Source: Myxococcales bacterium (GTDB lineage Bacteria; Myxococcota_A; Polyangia; Nannocystales; Nannocystaceae). From it: a stretch of DNA of 64,000 nt. The notes below the pieces were generated by a model, which worked only from the letters and a program-made list of their open reading frames with translations, searched no databases and was not told the DNA's origin. Position 1 is the stretch's first letter, and each line of letters starts with the position of its first letter. The position numbers were made by a program, and so were the translations under genes. Below, one piece after another: positions 34,150 through 42,500 of the stretch. Location: assembly GCA_020633315.1 (NCBI GenBank), contig JACKDV010000008.1:124001-188000 (forward strand), given 5' to 3'.

Positions 34150-36699
34150 TCAGTACGGGTACAGCCGCGTGATCACCAGGTCGTCCACCTGCACGCCGGC
34201 CGTCCCCGCGTAGTTGAACATGTCGACCGCGAACGATCCGGGGGTGTCCTGCAGCTCCGGGGTGCCGTCGAGCAGGTCGATGTTCCACAGCTCGGGCTCG
34301 GCCTCGCCGTCCGGCCAGATGCGACCCCGCAGGCGGGTGTACTCACCGTCGCCGAAGCACTGGAAGCGGATCCGGTAGGGCACGCCGCTGGCGAAGCCCT
34401 GGCCCGCGAGCGGCTGCTCGATGAGGGCCGTCTCCACGCCGTCGAGCTCTCGCCAGACCACGAAGCTCTCCTGGAACCCACCCTCGACGTAGATGTTGTA
34501 GCCCTGGCCGGGAGTGGTGGTCTCGGTGAGGACCCCGCCGTTCTGGCGGACGTAGAAGCCCAGGCCCTGCGAGCCGAAGTCGTCGAAGGTGACGGTGAAT
34601 TCGACCTCGACGTCGGTCTCGGAGAAGCCCGGCAGCATCATGCGAGCGACCTGCTGGGTCTCCCCGACGAGTCGGGCCTGGTTGCTCGAGATCTCCGCGG
34701 ACAGGATCTCGTCGGGGTTGCCCTCGTACCAGGGGTAGGGCCACGAGGCGCCGTCGAGGTCGTCGAAGCCCTCGCTGTAGAGCTCCTCGCCCACGGTGAA
34801 GGGATCGGCGGGCGCCGCCACGCCACCCTCGCCGAGGCGGGTGATGATCATGTCGTCGAGCCGCACGTCGTTGGTGCCCGAGTAGTTGTACAGGTCGACC
34901 GAGAAGGCGCCGGCCTCGTCGAGGAGCTCGGGGGTCGAGTCGAGCACGTCCACGTCCCAGGTGTCGGGCTCGGCGTCGCCGTCGACCCACACGCGGGCGC
35001 GGAGGTGGCTCTGCCCCTCGTCGCTGAAGCACTGCAGGCGCAGGCGGTACGGCACCTCGCTGGCGAGGTTGCGCCCGATGATCGACTGCTGCTGCAGCGG
35101 CTGGTGGGACCCGTAGAGCTCCCGCCAGATCCCGATCGTGCGCTGGTAGCCGCCCTCGAGGTAGACCGCGTAGCCGCGCCCGAAGGTCGGGTGCAGGTTC
35201 TGGCGGCAGGAGATCGCCACGCCCTGCGAGTTGAAGGCGTCGTAGGTCACCGTGACCTCGACGTCGACGTTGGTCTCGGAGAAGCCGGGCAGGGCCATCC
35301 GCGCCAGGGCGTGGGTGCTGCCGCCGAGCTCGGCCTCGTCGTTCCACAGCTGCGAGGAGATCACGGCCGAGTTGCCCTGCACCCAGGGGGCGGGCCAGCC
35401 CGCGCCGTTGGCTCCGTCGAAGCTCTCCTCGTAGACGACGTCGCCGATGATGCCGGGGTCGATCCCTGGATCACCGCCCCCGGGATCGCCGCCCGGATCG
35501 CCCCCGGGGTCGCCGCCCGGATCGCCGCCCGGATCGCCTCCGCCGTCCTGGACCGTCACGACGAGGGTGTCGACCTCCCACTGGCCGTCGTCGTCGATCA
35601 TGGTGATCTCGAAGGTGTAGACGCCCGGCCCGGAGGGGAACACGAGCGCGTCGGGCTGGGTGTCGTCGAGGATCATCGCCGAGGGCCCGCCCGTCTGCAG
35701 CCACTGCAGGTCGTAGGCGTCCGCGTCGTTGGCCTCGGCGCTGATGGTGAAGTCGCCCGCATCGAGGTTGGTGATGAAGTTGGGCTCGGCCTCGATCGAC
35801 GGCTTGTCGTGCGCCAGCAGCCAGTCGTACATGTTGGTGTCGTACGGATCGTAGGCCGGGTCGACGGGGTCGTTCATGCCGTCGGCCGGGTCGAAGGTCC
35901 GCGTCCACACGTTGTGGCCGGCGTTGAGGTACATGGTCATGCGCCCCTCGGCCCGCGGCTCGGGGCAGCCGTTGAAGGCGTCGACGAAGTCGACGACCGC
36001 CTGCGGCTGGAAGATCTCGTTGCCCGCGTGGCCGTCGTTCTCCCCGTGGAACGCCCAGAAGGCGCCCCGGGTCATCGGGCAGGGGTTCTGCATCTGCGAG
36101 AAGCTCACCGCGCCGGCGGTCATCACCGAGGCCGCGAAGCGCTCGGGATCGTGCTCGATGTACAGCAGCGTCGAGCGCCCGCCCTGGCTCATGCCCGTCA
36201 GGTACATGCGCTGCGGGTCGATCGCATAGTTGGCCTGCAGGTAGTCGAAGAACTGCTCGAGGTCGGTGAGGCTGTAGGCGTCCTGGACGATCGTGTTCTG
36301 CGGCGCGATCATCACGAAGGGCCGCTCCGCGTCGGGCCAGTAGGACTCGTTGCCCGTGTTGAGCGACCGCCAGATCAGCATCGGCGGGCCGTGCCGCAGG
36401 TTGTTGCACAGGTCCGCCGTGCCGTCGAAGCTCGGGCTGCCCACCGGATAGGGGCAGGGCCCATCGAGCATCCCGGTGCCGATCTCACCGATGCCCGACA
36501 GGAACACCAGCACGGGCATGGGAGTGGTGCCGTCGTAGCTCGGCGGCAGGTACTCCCAGTAGCCGTAGTTGTTGCCCTGCGAGTAGGCCTCGACGGGCAA
36601 GAACGAGCCCGTTGCGGCGTTGGCAGTGCTTGCGGCCAAGGTCCCCCCCAAGGCCAACGATGTAGTGAATAGCACGAATTGTGCGAGCCGTCCCCTCAT
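34150..36699 (-). CDS. Secreted alpha/beta-hydrolase esterase with PKD-like domain and duplicated beta-sandwich modules
   Basis: The 849-residue protein has a signal peptide (cleavage near Ala28). Residues of about 30-300 are a PHB-depolymerase/feruloyl-esterase-like hydrolase with Ser171 in GMSQGG, Asp222 (HGENDG) and His262 (NAGHNVW). Next come an Ig/PKD-like domain and a Gly-Asp-Pro repeat linker (about residues 384-410). Two similar beta-sandwich domains of about 200 residues end the protein; each begins EESFDG or SEGFDD and ends VRLDDMIITRL or VQVDDLVITRL, so they arose by duplication and probably bind polymer or glycan. It likely digests an external ester-linked polymer. The upstream region is unusually AT-rich and holds a palindrome. 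Confidence 0.9.
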   Translation of the reverse strand: MRGRLAQFVLFTTSLALGGTLAASTANAATGSFLPVEAYSQGNNYGYWEYLPPSYDGTTPMPVLVFLSGIGEIGTGMLDGPCPYPVGSPSFDGTADLCNNLRHGPPMLIWRSLNTGNESYWPDAERPFVMIAPQNTIVQDAYSLTDLEQFFDYLQANYAIDPQRMYLTGMSQGGRSTLLYIEHDPERFAASVMTAGAVSFSQMQNPCPMTRGAFWAFHGENDGHAGNEIFQPQAVVDFVDAFNGCPEPRAEGRMTMYLNAGHNVWTRTFDPADGMNDPVDPAYDPYDTNMYDWLLAHDKPSIEAEPNFITNLDAGDFTISAEANDADAYDLQWLQTGGPSAMILDDTQPDALVFPSGPGVYTFEITMIDDDGQWEVDTLVVTVQDGGGDPGGDPGGDPGGDPGGDPGGGDPGIDPGIIGDVVYEESFDGANGAGWPAPWVQGNSAVISSQLWNDEAELGGSTHALARMALPGFSETNVDVEVTVTYDAFNSQGVAISCRQNLHPTFGRGYAVYLEGGYQRTIGIWRELYGSHQPLQQQSIIGRNLASEVPYRLRLQCFSDEGQSHLRARVWVDGDAEPDTWDVDVLDSTPELLDEAGAFSVDLYNYSGTNDVRLDDMIITRLGEGGVAAPADPFTVGEELYSEGFDDLDGASWPYPWYEGNPDEILSAEISSNQARLVGETQQVARMMLPGFSETDVEVEFTVTFDDFGSQGLGFYVRQNGGVLTETTTPGQGYNIYVEGGFQESFVVWRELDGVETALIEQPLAGQGFASGVPYRIRFQCFGDGEYTRLRGRIWPDGEAEPELWNIDLLDGTPELQDTPGSFAVDMFNYAGTAGVQVDDLVITRLYPY

Positions 36700-37029
36700 G
36701 GAGCTTCAGGATTCATGTAATCAGAGCAGCGGCAACCACATTTATTACTATGACGTTACGTCATATATCACATCGAGGTCTCGTGTTCGCGGAAGGGGAG
36801 CCAAGGGGTGGCTGACGGTCGGATCTGGTGGGCTCGGGTGTTGCCGAGCGTCGATCGCATTCGCGCACGAAGGTCTCGATGCGAGCCGATCGGCGCAGCT
36901 CGATCTCGATCGCCTCGTGATGCGTAGCCGGCGGACGTCGATGGGCTCGTCGATGCGCGCGACGACGACCTCGCGAGAGCGGGCATCGTCGCGCTCCTCT
37001 CGAGCGACGCGAGCACGAAGCCGAGCCGC
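36700..37029. other. 330-base spacer with AT-rich promoter island
   Basis: No gene is supported here. The first 80 bases are AT-rich (tttattacta and tatatca), in sharp contrast to the surrounding DNA, and contain the palindromic operator candidate. The rest is rich in TCGAT-type words and reads as Ser/Arg in all frames, which is typical of non-coding GC-rich DNA. Confidence 0.55.
36749..36765. promoter_or_regulatory. 17-base palindromic operator candidate upstream of the esterase gene
   Basis: TATGACGT-T-ACGTCATA is a perfect 8-1-8 palindrome, 50-66 bases upstream of the esterase start codon, inside a locally AT-rich stretch. On the minus strand, GTGATA and TAATAA flank it at 18-base spacing and could be weak -35 and -10 elements, placing the palindrome in the core promoter where a repressor would act. 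The binding factor is unknown. Confidence 0.5.
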
Positions 37030-39519
37030 CTATCGCACGCTGAAGCGCCGCGACTCGGTGGGCAGCGAGATCTCCCGATCCACCGGCCGCACGTGCAGCT
37101 CGTGGTCGCCGGGGCGCAGGCTCACCAGCGCGCGGTAGGGCCAGGCACTTCGTGCCACCACCTCGCCGTCCACCACGAAGTCGACCTCGGGGACCACGGT
37201 GTCGGGCTCGCGGGTGGTGCCGCGCAGCTCGGCCCGCAGCTCCACCACGTCGCGGGCGGTGCCGCCCCACAGCACGGCGCCCTCGCTGGGCTCGCGGATC
37301 GCCAGCTCGGGGCGCTCGGTCTGCTCGCCGCAGCCGGGCACGCGCTCGGCCGCCAGCCACGGCGTGCCCCAGGGATCCTCGCCGGGGGCCCCCAGGCGGC
37401 GGGCGTCGAGCCAGTCGGTGTAGGCCTCGGGCAGCACCGCGATCACCTCCTCGCCCTCGGGATCGCAGGCCCACGGCAGGGCGCGAGCGGGACGGGGCGA
37501 GGCGTGCACGTGCACGGTGCAGGGGCTCTCGGGGAGGTGCTCGGGCGCGAGGCGACGATGCACGGTGTGGGCGCAGGCCGGGCCGGGGCGGTGCCCCGAG
37601 AGCGCGCAGACCTCCACGCTGGGCAGCCGCTGGGGATCGAAGAGCGGAGCGCGGACCGGCACGTCCTCCATCGCGCGTCGCATCACGTCGGCGAACAGCG
37701 GGCCCGCCCCGCCCGCGCCGGTCACCTCGTGCATGGGCGTGGCGTCGGCGTTGCCCAGCCACACCGCTACCGTGCGCTCGCGGGTGTAGCCCACCGTCCA
37801 CGCGTCGCGGTAGCCCGAGCTGGTGCCGGTCTTGAGCGCGAGCGGGAAGCCGATGTCGAAGGGGCGGTGCCCGGGCGGCAGCAGGCGCAGCCGGGCCACC
37901 GGATCGGAGAGCGCCTCGGTCACCGCGGCCACGGCCGTGGGGTCGAGCACCCGCGTGCCGGCCACCACCGCGTCGCCCATCCGCAGGCGCAGCGGTCGGT
38001 GCTCGCCGCCGTTGGCCAGGGTCACGTAGCCCTCGGCGAGCTCGCGCAGCCCCACCTCGCCGCTGCCCAGCGCCAGCGCCAGGCCGTAGTGCTCGGCGGG
38101 CTGGTCGAGGCTGTGCAGGCCCAGCGCGCGCAGGGTGTGGAGCAGCTCGCCCGCGGGCAGCTCGGAGGCCAGGCGCACCGCGGGCACGTTGAGGCTGGTG
38201 GCCAGCGCCTCGCGGGCCGGCACCGGGCCGGTGAGCTCCCCGTGGTAGTTGCGCGGCGCGTAGACGTGCCCGGGCCCCTCGCGGAAGCGGGTGGGCACGT
38301 CGGCCAGCAGCTCCACCGGCGAGTGCCCCCGGGCGAAGGCCAGCGCGTAGACGAAGGGCTTGAGGGTGGAGCCGGGCTGCCGCGGAGCCCGGACCATGTC
38401 CACCTGGCCCGCGATCGCGGGATCGTGGAAGTCGGCCGAGCCCACGTAGGCCAGCACCTCCGCCGTCTCGTTGTCCACCACCAGCACCGCGGCATCGCCC
38501 GCGCCCTGCTCGAGCATGCGGCCCATGTGCGTGCGCACCAGGCCCTCCACGTCGCGCTGCAGATCGAGATCGAGGGTGGTGGTGGTCGTGGTCCCGGGCT
38601 CGAGCTGGCCCTCGGCGCGCAGCGTCTCCACCAGGTGGGGCGCATGGAAGGGGCGCCGAAGGGCCCGCGGGCGCACCGGCTCGTCGAGCGCCCGCCGCAG
38701 CTGCGCCTCGTCGATCTCGCCGGCCTCGTGCAGGGCGTGCAGCAGGATCCGCTGGCGCAGGAGCACGCGCTCGGGGTGGCGGTAGGGATCGAGGTAGGCG
38801 GGGGCCCGCGGCAGCACGGCCAGGAACGCGACCTGGGCCCACGACAGATCGCGAGCGGCCACGCCGAAGTAGCCGCGGGCGGCCGCCTCCGGCCCGACCA
38901 GGCCGTGCCCGTAGGGCAGGCGGTTGAGGTAGGCCTCGAGGATCTCCTCCTTGGCGAGGGTCTGCTCGAGGTTGGCGGCGCGGGCCGCCTCGCGCAGCTT
39001 CACCCACGCCCCGCGCGGACCGGGCTGGCCGCGGGTGTCGAGCAGCTTCACCAGCTGCTGGGTGATCGTGCTCGCGCCCGAGACCACCCGGCCCTCGCTG
39101 AGGTTCTGGCTGGCCGCGCGCACGATGGCCACGCCGTCGACCCCCTCGTGCTCGAAGAAGCGGGCGTCCTCGCTGACGATGGTGGCGGTGATCAGGCGAT
39201 CGCCGATCTCGTCGAGCGGCAGGGGCTGGCCGCGACGCCCCTCCTCGCCCGGCAGCTCGCGCAGCAGCCGGCCCTCGCGGTCGAGCACCCGGTGCCCCGA
39301 GTACCAGTCGTCCTGCAGCGCCTCGCCGGGGTGGGCCACCTCGTCGCGCAGCCACGACCACAGGGCCGCCCACGACAGCCACGCCACCGTCACCAGCAGG
39401 CCCGCGGCGACGAGCCCGATCCGCCGCCGCCGACGACGGGCGAGCCGTCGTCGCTGGCGGAGCTCGCGGAGCGAGTCGAGGCGCTCGGGGCAGGATGGAT
39501 CGCAGTCGGGGTAGGCCAT
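37030..39519 (-). CDS. pbpC: Penicillin-binding protein 1C (bifunctional transglycosylase/transpeptidase)
   Basis: The 829-residue protein has a basic cytoplasmic tail and one membrane anchor (about residues 34-56). A GT51 glycosyltransferase domain follows with catalytic Glu117 (SEDARFFEHEG). The transpeptidase domain has Ser384 in GSTLK, an SLN motif and Lys563 in KTGTS. A C-terminal BiPBP-C-like beta domain is typical of PBP1C. It polymerises and crosslinks peptidoglycan in the periplasm. It lies 13 bases downstream of the alpha-2-macroglobulin gene, the same pair (pbpC with yfhM-type A2M) known from many proteobacteria, where the A2M is thought to guard the envelope and PBP1C to repair breaches. 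All catalytic residues are intact. Confidence 0.95.
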   Translation of the reverse strand: MAYPDCDPSCPERLDSLRELRQRRRLARRRRRRIGLVAAGLLVTVAWLSWAALWSWLRDEVAHPGEALQDDWYSGHRVLDREGRLLRELPGEEGRRGQPLPLDEIGDRLITATIVSEDARFFEHEGVDGVAIVRAASQNLSEGRVVSGASTITQQLVKLLDTRGQPGPRGAWVKLREAARAANLEQTLAKEEILEAYLNRLPYGHGLVGPEAAARGYFGVAARDLSWAQVAFLAVLPRAPAYLDPYRHPERVLLRQRILLHALHEAGEIDEAQLRRALDEPVRPRALRRPFHAPHLVETLRAEGQLEPGTTTTTTLDLDLQRDVEGLVRTHMGRMLEQGAGDAAVLVVDNETAEVLAYVGSADFHDPAIAGQVDMVRAPRQPGSTLKPFVYALAFARGHSPVELLADVPTRFREGPGHVYAPRNYHGELTGPVPAREALATSLNVPAVRLASELPAGELLHTLRALGLHSLDQPAEHYGLALALGSGEVGLRELAEGYVTLANGGEHRPLRLRMGDAVVAGTRVLDPTAVAAVTEALSDPVARLRLLPPGHRPFDIGFPLALKTGTSSGYRDAWTVGYTRERTVAVWLGNADATPMHEVTGAGGAGPLFADVMRRAMEDVPVRAPLFDPQRLPSVEVCALSGHRPGPACAHTVHRRLAPEHLPESPCTVHVHASPRPARALPWACDPEGEEVIAVLPEAYTDWLDARRLGAPGEDPWGTPWLAAERVPGCGEQTERPELAIREPSEGAVLWGGTARDVVELRAELRGTTREPDTVVPEVDFVVDGEVVARSAWPYRALVSLRPGDHELHVRPVDREISLPTESRRFSVR

Positions 39520-39532
39520 CGTCGCTCGCTCC

Positions 39533-42500
39533 TCACTGCTTCACGGTGAAGCTGCGCTCTTGGCTGTAGCCGGCGCTGTCGGGCTCGTACATCAGCTCGG
39601 CCATGGCGGGCGGAGCCGTGAACTGGCCGGGGGTGGTGGCTCGCATGAGATAGGTGGCGTGCACCCACTCGCCCCACACCCGGTCGAAGTAGAACTGCGC
39701 CCGATCGTCCCGCAGCTCCACGTGGCTGGCCGGGCTCCCGCTCCAGCGCAGGTGCTCGTACAGCGGGTGCTCCTCGTCGAGCTCGGGCACGGAGGCCACG
39801 GTCCACAGGTCGGGCTGCAGCGCCTCGAAGCCGGCGGGCAGGCGATCGGTAACCGCGAGGTAGCCCCGCCGCGAGTAGGGCAGGTCCTCGGGCAGGCGGG
39901 CGAGCAGCACCACCCGCAGCACCCGGCCGGGCTCGATGGCATCGAGGTCCACCGCGTGTCCCTTGGCGTCGGTGATCACCCGGTAGAGATCCGGGCCGTG
40001 GTCGGTGGTGGTGGCCGCCCGTGTCCCCGCGCCGTCGCCCGGCCGACGCCAGCGCGCCGAGATCACGAAGGACTGCGGTCGGTCGGACTCGCTCTCGAGC
40101 ACGAGCTGGGCCTTGCGCCCCCGCAGCTGGTCCAGCGGGATCCGGTACAGCCGCGCCGCGGGCCCCAGGGACATGGACTCGCTCAGCTCGGGGGTGAGGT
40201 CGTCGCCGTCGAGCAGCGCCCGCTGGCGATGGGCCTCCACCTCGGTGTCGTTGATTCGCTCGGCCAGCGCGAGCAGGCCGTAGGCCGTGCCGTGCGTGGT
40301 GTAGCCCTCGGTGCGGTGCACGAGCTGGGCCGACAGCAGCGGCAGCAGGCGGGAGCCCGGCCGCAGCCGCTGCAGGGCGATGGCCGATTGCGCGATGGTC
40401 CGCTGATCCGAGCCGTAGTACTGGAAGTCGTCGTCCGAGCGGCCATGCAGCAGCGTGCCCTCCTCGTCGAACGAGCCCTCGACCATGTCGACCAGCCGAG
40501 CCACGCGGTCCTCCTGGCCGGGCAGGCGAGCCAGGGCCAGGGCCAGGGTGGCGGTGCCGAACACGCCCTGCTGCTCGACCGTGTCCCACAGCGCGTCGGC
40601 GCGCTCGGGGGGCAGGGCGTCGAGCTCGGCGAGCGCGAGGGCCAGCATCGCCTTGACCTCCACCCCGTAGCCGTGGGGCAGCGAGTCGAGCTCGAGCATG
40701 TGCACCATGTACTCGCTCATGTCGTCGACCATCCCCGCGGGGGCCTCGATGCCCAGCCGCCGGGCGCGGGCGATGGCCAGGGTGGCGTAGGCGGTGCCGA
40801 AGGGGTTGGCCTCGTAGCCGCCCGGCCAGTAGGCCAGCCCGCCCTCGCTGGTGCGCATGGTGGACAGCCGCTTCACGCCCGCGCCGATCATGTCGCGGAG
40901 CTGCTCGTCGCTGAAGCGAGTCAGCCCCAGTCGCGGCAGGATGTCGCGCGCGGCGAGCAGCGGCAGGGTGCTCGAGGTGGTCTGCTCCACGCAGCCGTGG
41001 GGGTAGCCCACCAGGTACTCCACCCGCTCGCCCAGCTCCGGCCACAGGTTCTCGCCCACGGTCACGGTCACGAAGTCGTCACCGCCCGAGGTGTTGAGCG
41101 CCTCGTCGGGGATCTCCAGGGCGATCGACTGACGCCCCAGGAACGTCCCGTGCAGGTAGGGGCGCTCGTCGATCCCCGGGGCCTGCACCGGCAGCGTGGC
41201 CTCCACGCGGTCGCGCACGGCCCCGCTGCCGTCGGCCACCGCGAAGCGCAGGGTCTGGGTGCCGGTTCGCTCGGGCGCGAGGGGAAAGGCCACCCGCGCC
41301 CGGCCTCCGGCCGCGATCTCCACCTCCTGCGAGCGCTTGCCCATCGTCACCGTGGCCCGCTCGGCGTGGTCCTGGTTGTTGTGCACCATCACCGCCGCCT
41401 CGAGGTGGTCGCCCACCAGGGCGAAGCGCGGCACCGCGGGGATCGCCATCAGGGGCTTGCGCACCTCGAAGTCGTCCTCGTGGACGCCGCCCCGGCCCTC
41501 GCCGTCGGTCACCACCGCCATCATGCGGAAGCGGGTGAGGTTGTCGGGCAGGGTGAGGCGCACGTGGACGCGGCCGTCGGCGTCGGTGCGCAGCTGCGGC
41601 TTCCACAGGGCGGTGCGCACGAAGTCCTTGCGGGTGGCGACCAGGCTGTGGCTGCCCGCCCCGCTGCCGTCGCCCGCCACGTGGCTGCGGCGGAGCTGCT
41701 CGGCGAGCAGGCGGCGGCTGTCGTCGACGGCCAGCTCGAGGCCCTGGCCGGGGTACAGCGCGGGCACGGGATCGGGGGCGTGGAAGTTGGTCAGGCGCAG
41801 CACGCCCTCGTCGACCACGGCCAGCGCCACCTCGGCGTCCGCCACCGCGCTGCCGCCCTGGCTGACGTCGACCACGATCTCCACCTCCTCGCCCGGCGAG
41901 TAGTGGTCGCGGTCGCTGGCCACGGTCACGTCGAGGCGGTTGTCGCCCAGCTCCACCGGCAGGCGGATCGCCCCGAGCTTCCAGTCCACCCGATCCAGCC
42001 CCTTGGCGTCGCGGGGCAGCAGGGTGATGGTGGCGTGGGCGTGCGGGGCGTGCTCGCGACCCAGCGGCACCGAGAAGTGGGCCGCCGACTCGGTCACCGT
42101 GCGGGTCTCGTGGTGCAGGATGCCGCCCTGCTCCACCGTGAGGATCGCGGTGGCAGCGGGGTAGGGGTTGCTCACCATCAGCTGGGCGGTGTCGCCGGGG
42201 CGGTAGCGGCCCTTGTCGGCCACGATCTCCAGGCGCCGGCCCGGCGAGGGCATGGCGGTGGCCCCCCCGTGGCCCCAGGCCCACAGGCGCTGGGTGCCGC
42301 CGCGATGACCGTCGATCCAGGCGCTGATCCGGTAGCTGCCCGAGTGCTCGGGCACGAGGCGGCAGCCGGTGGTGTCGGTGCCCGAGGTGGTGCAGCGGCC
42401 GACCTCCTCGGAGACCTCGTGCCAGTCCTCGTCGGCCCAGCCGCCGGCGCCGGGACGACGCACGCGCTTCCACTCGAGCCGCTCGAGCCGCAGCTCCACC

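Noticed and set aside
36620..37138. Plus-strand frame in the spacer before the esterase gene
   Set aside because: It reads mostly Ser/Arg, lacks a ribosome-binding site and runs into pbpC in antisense.
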